Assembly (NCBI RefSeq): GCF_000346465.2
Contig: NC_034016.1
Span: 2,935,391 to 2,999,390, forward strand
Reading direction: 5' to 3'
Source: Prunus persica
Taxonomy: Eukaryota; Streptophyta; Magnoliopsida; Rosales; Rosaceae
DNA length: 64,000 nt
The translations under genes and the position numbers were made by a program. Positions 48,525 through 60,640 of this stretch are shown here, in pieces. The notes beneath the pieces were generated by a model that was not told the origin of the DNA, ran no database searches, and saw only the letters and a program-made list of their open reading frames with translations. The number at the start of each line of letters is the position of its first letter. Positions within the stretch are counted from its first letter, which is position 1.

Positions 48525-51498
48525 TTATATAGTAGCATTGTTGTCAATGTATCTAATTGTTTCAAGTAGAAGATCCAATTGCAAGGGTTTGGTTAAATGG
48601 TGGTCCATGCCAGCCTCAATCATCCTTCTTGTTTCCTCGCCTTGTTCATGAGAAGTTAATGCAATGATCGGAATGTGAACGTCGTAAGATTTCTCCTCTT
48701 TCCTTATCTCTCTTGCTGCTTCAAATCCATCCATTATTGGCATCTGTTTGAACACCAAAACGACGTCGGAACTGTTAGAATATAATATGGGAAAGAATTG
48801 ATTACTTATATAGTTTGATATTAATAAGAGTATTTACCTGGCAGTCCATTAATATATAATCATATCCATGTTTCCTATGGGTGACTAGATCATTGCGAAC
48901 TAGGTCTAGGGCTTCTCCTCCATTTCCACAAAGCTTCACAGTTGCACCCCAATGTGTAAGAGTTTTCATAGCAATATGAGCTAGGGTTTTTTGGTCCTCA
49001 GCAACCAGAAACTTCTTCCCTCCCAAAGGCCTGCTTGGCTTATCAGGTCCTTCTGTTTCTCTATGTGGAAGTGGGCGGCCATGATCAACTGGCAGGTCTC
49101 TTGCTTTGGAGCTAACATTGTGAGACTTATGATTTTGAGTTGGTGAAGACAAGGTTTCAAATTCACGGTCGGTGTGAAACTGGTATCTTGATGAACTAGG
49201 GGCTCTGGAGACTTTTCCAACATCAAATGTGCCCCCTAATCTCTTTGGCAGTGCACCTCCATACTCTGGAAGAAGTCTCACCACTTCGTATAGACGGGTA
49301 CCGTGAAGCGCCTTGTGTTTGATAACGTCGTCTGGATCAAGGCTGTCAAAGTTAATGTTGCTTTGTATCAATGGATTTGCCAACCAAACAACCTTGCACC
49401 AAGCATTTTGAAGGCTTTTTTGGAATTCAGCTACAATGTTACATAACTCCTCAAATGGTCCAGCTGTAGTATCAATCACTAGCAATGTAAAGCATGACGA
49501 TGTGCCACGAAGGTTCGTGCTATTCTTCTTAAAGAGAGAGATTATGTTTTCTGTCCCATCCATTGCACCCATCAAAGGGTGCACCTCCTTTAATCTAAAG
49601 CTAGAGTTGCATGATGTGGATTTGCTCAAGCAATCTTGCAAACCCAAATCAGATATTCCTGAAGAACTATGGTGATGAGAATAGTACCCTTTCCCTTTGT
49701 GTTTTATCTTCTTGAGAGTAGGACGAAGTTGTTCCCATTGTTCTACCACCCATGCTTTTATCCCAATACTCTCCATGAACTTGTACACCATTCTTCGACG
49801 CTCTTCATTTTTTATCAGCAATACAACATTGGATCCCTCTGCCTTAGGACTCGAGGTACGAGCGGTCAGCCTGGGAGTACCGGGAGTACTGTGAATGGCA
49901 GCTATTCCCAATTCAAGGTCGTCTTCTTTTCTTCTATCCTTGTAGACATTCTCACATACATTACTTAGAAGAACATTAAACCTGAAGCATGTCCCTCTTT
50001 CCCCAATCTCTTTGTCCACAATTCTTATTTCGCCATGCATCAAACGTACCTAGTGCAAACAAAAATATCAAATTTAACGCATGCCCTAAATTCAAGAAAT
50101 TCTTAAACAAGTTTATATTTTACTTACCAGAGATTGAACAATACCAAGTCCCAAGCCAGTACCTCCTTCTCCAAGAGCTGTTTCTTTGACTTGTACATAG
50201 TTTTCAAACACTGCTTTTTGCTTCTCCTTTGGGATTCCCTTCCCAGTATCATCCACCTCAAAAATAAATTCCAAACAATTTGGATCTTGCTGGACCCCAT
50301 TCATTACTTCCATGTCAACATCTTGTGATTTCTTCTTGTTTGATAGAAAGCATAGCAATTTTTTCAATACGGCACCATTCCGGTCAGAATTCGCAGCTAT
50401 AGAATTCTTGAAATCAGGTTTTTGGACCCAAGCACGAACTGTCACATGCCCCTCTGAAGTAAATTTAACGGCATTGCTTAATAAGTTGCACAATATCTGC
50501 TTAAGCCTTCCCCCATCGCCTTTAACTCGTGCAAACTTCATAACAGAGCCATCATGAGGATCCAACACCACATCTATGCCTTTTTTCAAACCCATAGGAT
50601 GATACAAATCAACTACATCTTCAAGTAGCTGAGCCACATCAAATTCCTCTTCCACAAGTTGCATCTTACCGGCTTCAATTTTGCTTGTATCAAGAATAGA
50701 GTTCAATATACCTATATATATATAACAAGTACTCAAACTGATATATCAACATGTATAGAAGGATTAATTTATTAACAACTGAGAAAAGAATATATACGGG
50801 CGATATAACTTACCTAAAAGGTCCTTCGTACAAGTTTCCATTTGTCTCAAATTCGTCTCTAGTTCTGAACCTCGGGCTACTTCATCGTAAGATATCTCGA
50901 TCAAACCGGTAATGCCGGTGAGAGCAGCACGAACATCATGGCTTGCAGAAACAAACGCAAGACTTTTCCTCATACTCTTCCTCTCAGCTTGTTGAGTCGC
51001 CTCCATTTGTTGTATGAGTGTGGCACAAAGAAGCATCTCCCGTTTCCCAGCACTAAGCATTACGAAAATATAACTCACACTGAAGACTCCCATAATAGCC
51101 ATCATCACTATTAGGAGTGTGAATGCTACTTTGCTGTTCTTGTGAACAAATCTCACTAGCCCACTCTCTGTGTAAGCAAATGCAAGAACCTGAAACGTCT
51201 CGAAAATTCTTGTAACATTAATTAATTATTATGTAGATTACATGTATAATTAATTAACAAAATAATTAACTGTAAATTTTAGAGATTAAACTTACATTAT
51301 GCTCGATATGTTTGATGATACCGATCAATAAACCAGAAAGTACCAGCATGCCAATTACCTACAGTAGAGTTTAGTTTGAATATTTGTAATGAAGTATTAA
51401 TTAAGTGATAATAATGAGAAATTTAGAAGGATGAGAAGAAAAATTACCGACAAGACGAAGAAAACATGCCGCAACACAGTCCAATGTTGCAGCTTCAT
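48525..51498 (-). CDS. CKI1: CKI1-type hybrid histidine kinase lacking the ectodomain
   Basis: Six minus-strand exons, 51448-51498, 51296-51358, 50814-51189, 50128-50711, 48838-50049 and 48525-48743, join in phase to 834 aa. Hydrophobic helices lie at about 7-32 and 61-83. The H-box 'SASHDVRAAL' has phospho-accepting His122. The kinase domain shows the N-box 'LKQILCNLLSNAVKFT' (about 233-247), G1 'VDDTGKGIP', F 'FENYVQV' and G2 'GTGLGLGIVQSL'. A receiver domain ends the protein, with acidic E709/D710, acceptor Asp760 in 'ILMDCQMPIMDGF' and Lys814 in 'LTKPL'. 'KSMRKSLAFVSASHD' and 'ETCTKDLL' are typical of CYTOKININ INDEPENDENT 1. CKI1 feeds the multistep phosphorelay through HPt proteins without binding cytokinin and is needed for female gametophyte development. 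Arabidopsis CKI1 is about 1,120 aa with a ~300-residue extracellular domain between the two helices. Here only about 28 residues separate them. The start ATG follows an acceptor-like 'tagcag', so an upstream exon is possible, but none resembling the ectodomain was found to 53 kb. Confidence 0.85.
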
Positions 51499-52888
51499 TG
51501 GGTCTGCTATTTGTTAGTTAACCAAAGAACTATATCCTGCAAGCTAAAAAGAAGTAGATTCAACAAACAAACAAAATCTATTTATTTATCCTGAAAAACT
51601 AATTTCAGAAAATAAATATAAAAGACAAAAAGAAAAAGAAACTGGCATATATTAGAGCATTCTTATAAACTCTCCAGTAAAATTCCCAGCCATAAATCAG
51701 TACAACATTTTGAGTTTGAAATTTACCATCTTTTAAACTAGCCACAAACCCTAGTTTTCTTGAAACAACACCCTTTATTTTTAGAAGAAGCAAGATTTCA
51801 TTAAAAAGGGAGCAAAGCAAAGCTGGCGGCTGATTCCTCCAAACAGCCACTTGATTTAACCCAGGGCATAACGTACAAGCTTATTTCTAAGGGCATCAAC
51901 GGAGTGAGCCAATAGTGCTCTACAATATCTTGAAAAACAACCCTAAGAAAGACAAATCTGAACCCCCTTTGTTCACTGCACCAACGACAACCCCAATTCC
52001 TCTGCAAACCTCATACCCTCCAATTTGATCAGGACACAGAGGTTAAATTGGGATATATATATATATATCCCTCCCTGCTTTACAATGCCATCCGCACGAT
52101 AATACGTGCGGACATAGGGGGAGAAAATAACTGTATATATCTTAAACTGTGGACTCTGAAACAACATCTCTTACACATAAATATTTAAATTGGGATATGG
52201 ATGCAAAATCAAGGATTTATCTTCAGAAATAAATAAGCACGAAATCCAGATGTCACCTTTGGATATTGAGATACTGGTCGAGTTGCTCTCACGCCAACTT
52301 TGCTTTACGTGGTAAAATCTTTCCCCTCTTTGCACGATCACTTGGAAGCGTTATGCAGATTTCTGACCATCAGTTCCTTTGTATTTGGTTTCTGTTTTCT
52401 CTTGCTGTTGTTTATGGTTTTCTTCTCTCGTTATTAGTTCTTTGCTGGGCATCTGTTGCTTTCAGCTTTAGTTTTTGGCGTCTGTGCCCTTGCCTTCCTG
52501 TTTCTTTGTTTTTGTTTTGCCTTGCGTTGGATGTGGAATGAAGTATCCTTTGAACAAAAAGCAAAAAAAAAACAGAGGGTAAAATCTTTCCTCTTTTCCT
52601 AACTAGAGTTGTATTTCCTTGCATGGCTCCCAACCCTCACAAGGAAATTAAATTTTAAATCTTTCCCTCCCTTTCAGCACTTAGCCTTTGTGTATACACC
52701 CAAATAAAAGACCATAAATCTTTCCTTTTTATTTTTATTTTTTATTAATGGGCAAATAAACTTAAATCTACAAAGATTACTTACCCTTACAGATTTCAGT
52801 CTTCCTTGCAGCAAATCTCTCTCTCATAACTCAAGCAGATTGCTTATTTAACTAGTAGATCTTGAATATCATATCCATATCCTGTCAT
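51499..52888. other. upstream flank of the histidine kinase
   Basis: Searched by eye for missing kinase exons without success. Frames at 51605-51850, 51801-52007 (minus) and 52266-52541 (plus) have no recognisable similarity. The segment presumably holds the kinase promoter. Confidence 0.45.
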
Positions 52889-52958
52889 ATTAGATGAAAC
52901 AGAACCATACAATCAAAATATGACTAATATGACTTTTTAAGCGATAACCTGTTATTAA
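52889..52958 (+). repeat. left copy of 70-bp direct repeat flanking the MCM2 fragment
   Basis: This 70-bp sequence, starting 'attagatgaaacagaaccat', matches 57435-57504 with four differences by hand alignment (about 94% identity). The two copies lie about 4.5 kb apart in the same orientation and bracket the MCM2 pseudogene. Confidence 0.9.
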
Positions 52959-53639
52959 AAAATTTAAAAAACAATTACGCAGAGCTTTTAAAAAAATTAA
53001 AAAGAAAAAAGGTACAGACCCCACCCCACTCCAGGGCAGTTGCTCTTTTTATCAGTTTCTTCGGCGCGTTTTATTGAAATAGGATGAAAGCAAAACTGAA
53101 ATCGTCCAAAACCCACCATGGCCCTCAAACTTGGAAACGCATTTCCTCCCCTCCCTTATTTCGCAGAGCAAGAATCCTCATCTCCTTGCTGCATAAAAAG
53201 GTTTGAGGGTTTTTTTTTGTTTGTTTTTTTTTTCTAGGTTCGTTTCTTCATTTGTGATGTCGAAAATTGAGAAGTAAATCATAAATTGAGTTTGGTTTGT
53301 TGTTACAGGGAGGAAGATTGAAGGAAAAAGAACTTGAGCAATCAACATTGGAACCCCCAGTCTGCTCATCAATCTGGTAGTTCATGTCTTTGTGTGGCTT
53401 ATTTTCTCTTTGCCTGTGTTTATTCCAGAAAATTGGTATAAAATTATGGTATTATTTTGTGTGCTTATTTTCGTTTTTCTTTTTGTGAATTTTCAGTATT
53501 TGTAAGATGTTGCAGTGTATGAGAGAGTCAAGAAAATTATGGTATGATTTTGTATGCCCATTTCGTTTTTTCTATTTTTGTGGATTTTCAGTATTTGCAA
53601 GATGTTGCAGTGTATGAGAGAGAGAGAGAGTCAAGAAGA

Positions 53640-55510
53640 GGCTGAGTATGACGAGATTCTTGGCAGGGGTTGATGACTCGGTTGAGGATGAGAGGGATTT
53701 GGATCAGATCGTGGCCGACCGCAGAGCCGCAGAAATCGAGCGTGATACCCGCGACGGCGTACAACAACTCGCAAGCTCCCTCATCTTCTCCATGACCAAG
53801 GTAAGCTCTCATCCAAACTTTATTTCCGTCAAAATTAATGTCTCCGTACAATTGGGAACCAAAGATAACTGTATTAGATTGTATGATGATGATGTTAGTG
53901 TATGTTGATTCTGTTGGCATTTTGGTTGCACATACTGATGATGACTGCTACAGGCCTTCAAAAAGGGCGATGGCTGATTTCAGGCCTCCAAGAATCTACG
54001 ACGATAATGATGGAATGCAGAGTTCACCGGGAACGGATACTCCAGAGAGGATGCCCCAATGACTGACCAGACTGAAGATGATGGCTATGAGGTTTAGTTA
54101 TACAAATCTTGCTTCTGACTTGGATGACCTTTTACATGAACTTCTTGAGTAAATTTCTTCAAGCTTTTCTCATTTTACATGAATTTCATGTGCAGGATGA
54201 TGATGACCAAGAAGCCGAGTTTGAGATGTATCGTGTTCAGGGAACACTCAGGGAGTGGGTTACTAGAGATGAAGTGCAAAGATTTATAGCCAAGAAGTTC
54301 AAAGAATTTCTGCTCACCTTTGTGAATGACATTGAATATGTGCGCCTCATTAATGAGATGGTATTAGGTAAGGGCTTAGCTTTATTTAACCGGCTCTTAT
54401 GCTCTGTTAACTGTACATTGGCCATTTGTACTTTTTATCTCAATGTGTTGTGCAAGCTACATAATGCCTCGGATCTTTAATTTGAATTTTGAATCAATTC
54501 ACTGTTGCATTTTGTAGCCAATAAGTGTAGTCTGGAGATTGATTACAAGCAATTCATCGGTACTCATCTCAATATTGCCATTTGGTTGGCTGATGCTTCC
54601 CAGTCTGTCCTGGAAGTCATGGAAGATGTTGCCAAGAATGTGGTGTTTAGTTTACACCCCAATTACAAACGTATCCATCAAAAGATCTACGTTAGGATAA
54701 CCAACTTACCTGTTTACGATCAGATTAGCAACATTCAATATTGTGGAGATTTTTTTTTTTTTGCTACCATCTTTCCTACCTTTTTCCTTTGAGGTGTAAA
54801 TGTCATCCTGCTCTTATGGTGCGCAGGCAGATCCATTTAATGATGTAGAACAGATGACAGATTTTATCGTGATTGAGCTAGAAAAAGGACGTAGTGGGAA
54901 TATGCAGATTTGTCGTCCAAGCTCCGATTAGGACGCAAAATACCATTTCGGAAAGGGAACGACGCCACGAGTGTAACTCACAGCTTTGCTGTGACATAAG
55001 ATGGATTTTGGCATTCTGAGGTCGTTTGGCCTTCCAAAACTGCAGTTAAAGTTTGGTAGTTAATTTTCCAATAAATTCTGTTTTGGACAGTTTAGGAGTT
55101 ACGTTATTAAAACTCCAAATTAATCCTGTTTTTTCAGTTTTATGTAATAACTCCCTAGTAGTTGAAGGGTTGAGGGTTGTTGAGAATTGTGTATTTAGAC
55201 AGGTTTGTCTAACGTTTCTGGAACTCAGTTTTTAATAACATTATTCCAAGAGAGGTTCTCTTAATTTTCTGGTAGAATCCAATTTTTATTGTTACTCAAG
55301 GTTTCGCTTGAAACCCTTTGTTACTTGTGCTGCGTCATTTAAATACCATGATTCATATTGGAGGCGTTGTGACCCGACGCTCTGGGGTCTTTCTCCAATT
55401 GCAACAAGTAAAGTACGATTGCAATAAATGTGGTTGGGGCCATTCCTTCAGAACTCTTATTCAGAAGTTAAAGTTGGTTCTTGCCCTGAATGCCAATCAA
55501 AAGGACTTTG
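53640..55510 (+). pseudogene. MCM2: MCM2 N-terminal pseudogene fragment (unprocessed)
   Basis: Pieces of the replicative helicase subunit MCM2 appear in order: 'DSVEDERDLDQIVADRRAAE' (near 53671), 'YRPSKRAMADFRPP' (near 53953), and 'YRVQGTLREWVTRDEVQRFI' (near 54229). Then come 'ANKCSLEIDYKQFIGTHLNI' (from 54518) and 'NTMIHIGGVVTRRSGVF' with the zinc-finger halves 'CNKCG' and 'CPECQSKG' (55335-55505). MCM2 is about 940 aa, and only roughly the first 40% is present, with no AAA+ ATPase part. Intron borders remain (acceptors at 54195 and 54517, donors at 53801 and 54368), so this is a duplicated, not retrotransposed, copy. Damage: frame breaks before 53671, near 54045 (stop in frame) and near 55435; an internal gap in 'FVNDIEYV'; and a damaged acceptor near 53935. 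An E2F-like 'ttcggcgc' lies upstream near 53060. Confidence 0.88.
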
Positions 55511-56334
55511 GTTAGGGTCTAGGTTACTTATGAAATTAAAAAGTCTTTGGAATTTTATCTCAACAGATGGAATCGCCTCTCACCTCTCTCTCTCTGTGAT
55601 GCATAAGAGTTCCATAAGTAGCAGAGGAAACTATATTTAAGGTTAATGATTCTTCATTTCGTTATATTTTGTATTTTAAGTTTCCAATCAGCATACATTA
55701 GTTTAGTTGGAAGATGATTTTTTCCTATTGGGTTCTCTCAAAAGTTGTCCATTATTATACAATCCCTTTTTTCCCCCAAAATTAGACTTTTTAATATTGG
55801 CTCTACTATAACTAGGTGTTTTTTTCTGCTGATAATTTGTGCCTCCAAATGTGCCTAACAAAGCCATGGCTTTATTTCTCTACGTTCATGTGTTAGTGAG
55901 AATCCACGATTTATATTTTTGTCTTTCTGGAAGACGTAGGTGACAAAGGAAAAAGAAAGCAAACAAATCACCCTTTGGGATACTTTTGGGTTGTTTCTGA
56001 CTGGAATTGGGTGTTGGTTTACATTTGTTATTTGTCTACACTATCATTATTAGTTTCTTCTTTCTTTATGTTTATTTTTTGTTAAGTGTCCAGGTCATTC
56101 TAGATCCAGATTCAGTTTCATATTGATGTAAAGTGTCCAGTTCAGGCATCAACTTCTATTTTTTCTGTTACGAATAAGATTAGGCTTTGATTTTCTTCTT
56201 CTTTTTTTCTCAGGGGATTATTTTTTATACAAGAATTAAAAGCAAAATGAGGATCAGAGTTGGAGGGAGTTCAAGAGTAACATGAAAGCATAACAAAAGG
56301 GAAGCATCATGGTGAGTCAACATAAGCACCGATC
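55511..56334. other. sequence downstream of the MCM2 fragment
   Basis: No continuation of MCM2 was found. The DNA is T-rich and without recognisable coding content. Confidence 0.45.
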
Positions 56335-56685
56335 ATGACTTCTTCGAGCAGTGAACCAAAGTCGCTCTTCTTCGTGGACAAGTCCAGGTACCTCATTCAT
56401 ACCTTTGTTTTTTTTGTTTTTTGTTTCGAGTGACATAATTGCCTTTTTTCGCAGCTGATAATAACACATCCATAATGACACACTGCGACAGACTTATTCT
56501 GAAACATAAGTCTATTGTTTTGATGGATTGTTTTAGTATTCTTAATATCTTCCTTCATATTAAGCTTTTTAGTTGTTTTCGTCTTTTTTTGTTGTTGTTA
56601 TTTTTTTGTTTTTTGTTGTTGTTGTAAATGCAGATCCAATTTGCTGCATGAGGCTTCCAAAGAAGATAGTAGCAAGAGAGCATAA
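56335..56685 (+). CDS. doubtful two-exon small ORF (34 aa)
   Basis: Exons 56335-56387 and 56634-56685 would join in phase (AG|GTAC donor, 'aaatgcag' acceptor) to a 34-aa peptide starting 'MTSSSSEPKSLFFVDKS' and ending 'SKEDSSKRA'. The T-rich intron and good splice sites are suggestive, but I recognise no family. It could be a fragment of a gene duplicated together with the MCM2 piece. Low confidence. Confidence 0.22.
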
Positions 56686-57266
56686 AATTGCTGCAGGAGG
56701 AGGTTCATGTACAAGCAGTAGCTAAAAGGATTTCATGATCTTAATTTAATTGTCATGAACTTTTTGTTTTTTCGTTTCCTTTTTCAATGGTTGCAATACT
56801 AGCTTCAATTACTATATTTTGGTGTAAAGAGTTTTGTTTTAAATAAAGACTTATTCAATTGCATCTGTTCCAAATTCGGTTCAGTGGTTAACTATGATAA
56901 TTGTTATCAATAAATACAAAGAGGAATTTAAATAGTTCTTGTATTTGTTTTAAATTCTTTTCAATATGATCAACTATGATAATTGATTTATTTTTATAAA
57001 GGTTATCAATGAATACAATACAACATATGTTACCAAATTATTGAAATAAAAGTTAGGTTACCAAATTATTGAAAAAAAAAAGAACTTTTAAGGACAATTC
57101 AAACTAAAAATTAAAAACAGGAAAAAGCGTTTTACCCAAAATAATAAAAGGTATTTGAAATTATGGGAAATAACAAGGAAAATTTTCAATTCCACCAAAC
57201 AGACAATTTTTTTTTTAAAAAAAATAAAAAATACAAAGAATCCCCCTGGCTCCTAAAGCTCATTAG

Positions 57267-57434
57267 ACTAGCCTCTCTGCACACGATTCCTTGTGTGCGA
57301 GAGGCTTTTTTAAATCACGCGCGCTATGAGCAACTTACAAATTTTCGTTTCTATTTTTTTGCAATTGTATTTATATAGATGTCCGTTAAAAAAAAGCCTC
57401 TCGCACGCGCAGAAGCGCGTGCAGAGAGGCTAGT
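57267..57434. mobile_element. 168-bp MITE with hairpin ends and 5-bp target duplication
   Basis: The ends 'actagcctctctgcac' and 'gtgcagagaggctagt' are exact inverted repeats, flanked by 'attag' on both sides (57262-57266 and 57435-57439). Each terminal region is itself a hairpin: 'gcctctctgcacac' with 'gtgtgcgagaggc' on the left, 'gcctctcgcacgcgc' with 'gcgcgtgcagagaggc' on the right. The superfamily is uncertain. Its right edge coincides with the start of the 70-bp direct repeat copy. Confidence 0.85.
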
Positions 57435-57504
57435 ATTAGATGAAACATAACCATACATTCAAAATATGACTAATATGACTTTTTAAGTGATAACCTGCTA
57501 TTAA
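57435..57504 (+). repeat. right copy of 70-bp direct repeat
   Basis: Matches 52889-52958 with four substitutions. Homology to the left copy begins exactly at the MITE boundary and stops after 'ctattaa'. Confidence 0.9.
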
Positions 57505-58659
57505 GTTAATACAATGTTAACTCTTAATTTTGTCTCACTCCACAATGTACTCTCATGATTCTAATTGCTTGGTTTTTTAGGTTCCTATATCAACGATCAT
57601 TTTCTTGCAAAAATTCACCCAATTCTGAATTTTGTTTAGCCATTTGACTACTATCAAGGATATATTCATCATTGATTAAAAATATTTTTTTGTCTATTTA
57701 TTTTATCACCATTAAATAACTAAACGATATTCATTTGAGTGAATTTATGCAAGCTTGATCTTTAAATTAATCAGGACTTAAATAATTAATTAAACTATTC
57801 GAATTATGAGATACATTGTATATAGTGGGCCCAAACGAGTGGTAGGTCGAATTAACCTAAAATTGAAGTTACAAACTAATGTGTGTTTGAAAAAAAAAAA
57901 AAAAAAAGAAAAGGAAAATTTGCATAAATTCCATATGAACTTTTAGGTGAGCATTACCACATGAATTTTTTATTTTATTTTTAACCACCTATACTTTGTA
58001 AAGTATTGCAATTCACCACCTATATCTAACCCCGTTAAAATTTCCGTTAAGTTTAAGGGTATTATCGTCTGTTCCTTTTAACTAAAAATAAATGTAAAAA
58101 ACAGAATTTTTTATATATAAAGTTAACCTAATTATACCACACCTTTCCCAACCCCTACCCTACCGTATTCTATATTTATCTGTCTCTTGGAATCTTGACG
58201 TTGGTTGTTGAAATTAAATTGCAAATACAACTATAGACCAACCAAGCTCCAGCTTGCTAATGGAATCACAAGTCATTTCTTCTGTGACAACCCACACAAC
58301 AAGGAAATTTAGGCTTAAGTCTCCAGCTAAGAAGACAAATATTTGGAGTTACTTTTCTGTTTATTTTATTAACTTACAGTTTATTATAGACATGTCCATT
58401 ATTATTAAATATAAAGAAACAAAAAACAAGAAACAAAGTTTCCAAAATAATTTAAAATAATTAATTATTATTTATTAAGTAATTTATGAAATCAATAAAA
58501 TATTTGTAGATACACTAAAGAAATGAACATTAAAACATAATGTCTAATTAAAATAATTAAAAAATTACTAAGATATTACTTAATTACATATATTCAATTA
58601 ATGAGATTGGCAAAAAATAAAAATAAAACAAAGAAACTAATTTTATATTTTTAAAATTA
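57505..58659. other. AT-rich intergenic DNA
   Basis: No gene is seen. Near 57920-58075 'ccatatgaacttttaggtga' and 'ttaccacatgaattttttat' resemble degraded ends of the type described at 61-62 kb. A 17-bp A run lies at about 57891-57907. Confidence 0.4.
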
Positions 58660-58880
58660 AAAAAAAGAAAACCAAGTATAGCCCCGCAGGTACACTAGTT
58701 CTTTAAAAAAAAAAAAATTAGAAAAAACGCATATAGCTGACCAACTAAACAATTTATTTTAAAAAAATAGAAAAAGCTGGGTATACCTGCGAAGCTATAC
58801 TATATTTTTAAAAAAATTGTAAAAAAACCCATTATAGCCGGGCGGCTATACTATTTCTTTTTAAAAAAATGTAAAAAACT
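58660..58880 (+). repeat. degenerate ~60-bp tandem repeat with 'ctatagccg' words
   Basis: About four units share 'tatagc' plus 'ggctatacta'-like words followed by 'ttttaaaaaaa' and 'gtaaaaaac'. Examples are near 58678, 58730, 58782 and 58835. Units are strongly diverged. Confidence 0.5.
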
Positions 58881-60379
58881 GAGTCATGACAATAAATTAA
58901 GACAAAAGCTAAAGATTTCTTCATTTAGCTATTTTGAAGAACAAATTACACTAATGAAGAGATTGGAGATTTCTCTATCCAATCAGTTACAAGTTTTAAC
59001 TGTTTAGAATGAACCTAGCCTAATTATCTAACAAATATCATACCAAGAAGATGGCAGAGCAATAAAAGATAAGCGCATGAGTTGTCAACTAGTTATTTGA
59101 GTAGCATGTTGGCTGTTTGAAAAGCTTGAAGTTTGTTCAAGTGCTTAAGAGATGTTGCGTCTGATTTTGGAGAGTAAGTCTTTGAGTGTTGCTGTTGAAT
59201 ATCTATATTTATAGGCAAAAATTTTCAACGATGACAATGATGGGTGGAGGATACAGCTTAAGTGTTGTCCAATGTCAGTAGCATACCTGGCCTTGTGAGT
59301 TTATCCACAAGTAGGAGAAAAAGTATCTTAGATGAAGATACTGGTTTCAAGGGATGTTCCTTTGATTTGCTATCCTTTTGTAGATGAAAAACCAATCGGG
59401 AGATGGCTCCTCTTGGTTTTGACGTCAATCAACAAGCTTGCTTCCTTGCTGAGAGAAACGGCGGTCAAGTCACTCTTAATGGTGAAAACCCATTTTCAGA
59501 AGGTCATGTGGGTCAACTTGGTAACGGCTACCCATTCCTTGACTTTAGTTTGGGTCAAGGTTGAGATACTTTGAGATATGGGCCTTTGTGTGAACCAAAC
59601 AATGGCCCAAACACAAAAACAAAAGCCTTTTTTGTTGGTTTTGAAAGAATGAAAGTGGGCTTGGATCCAATGTAATTTTAATATTTAAAAAATAAACCAA
59701 CTTTGGTTCATTTTCAAAATATGATACAAACAGGATGCAATGCAACAATGGATACCTAAAGTTTTAGTCTAAAATATTTGCCTGGAAAAGACGAGACCCT
59801 TTGACTATGTCATCTGCACAAATTGCTTTACAACTTTTAAAATTTTCCGAATTACATTTTTTCGTTTCTTTTCTCATTGCAAACAAAAGTTTTTATTTAT
59901 TTATCTCTTTATTGATCAATTCTCGACGGAAAATCCTTGATGCCTTAAACCAAATGCCATGATTATTATTTGATCCATTGTTTTCTTTTACTCCATATAT
60001 ATTGTGATGAAAAGATCAAGTCTTAGTTTCCATATATGGTCGAGCACGAGAGAAAGAGAGGAGTCCAAAGCTGAAGATGGGTTTCACTGAAATTATCATC
60101 ATCAAATGTCTTGGTTTCCACACATCTAAAATCATCACTTATAGTCCACGAAAAATCATTCGATCTGAATACTTATTTCATGGCCCTCAGACATATGAGC
60201 AGATCTGTTGTGCAAAACGGAGAATAAAACTAAAATTAACTTCTTGAAGAAAAAGACACGAGTAATATTTGTTGAGTAAAAGGTGGTTTGCATTGTGCTA
60301 AGCGGTTGTGGCATTATTCTTTTAACAAATTTGGATGGTTCGATTTAATTGTACGGCTAATAATACAAGTATGTACTTG
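58881..60379. other. intergenic DNA
   Basis: No coding sequence is recognised. Frames such as 59332-59574 are short and without similarity. Confidence 0.4.
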
Positions 60380-60640
60380 ACAGGACTCATTCCGAATTTC
60401 TTGGAATCCACCCGCCCCGAATTGCTCGGAATCTGGAACAAATCCCGTGAAAGTTTCGAAATCATACTGATACCAGGCCCACTTACTAAAATAAACGAGA
60501 CTTTCTGCTGAAATTTCGGCAGAGTCTCCTTTGAAAATTTGGACATTTCCCTAAATTTCTCAACCTGTTTAAAACATAATTAATATCACCAATCAACAGC
60601 ATGCACAAGATAAGTTCAAACAGTTTACATAGATGATCTC
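60380..60640 (+). repeat. LTR-like dispersed repeat, copy 1
   Basis: Shares the order 'cacccgccccgaat', 'ccaggcccacttactaaa', 'gaaatttcggcagagtctcc', 'atttggacatttccc' and 'cagcatgcacaa' with the copy at about 62900-63115. These words are common in plant LTR sequences, but no complete element is visible here. Confidence 0.65.

Noticed and set aside
51605..52007. Minus-strand frames considered as missing ectodomain exons of the histidine kinase
   Set aside because: They show no similarity to CKI1 ectodomains and contain no helix or splice context that would connect in phase.
53588..53920. 110-aa minus-strand frame
   Set aside because: It is antisense to the MCM2 pseudogene and has no similarity of its own.
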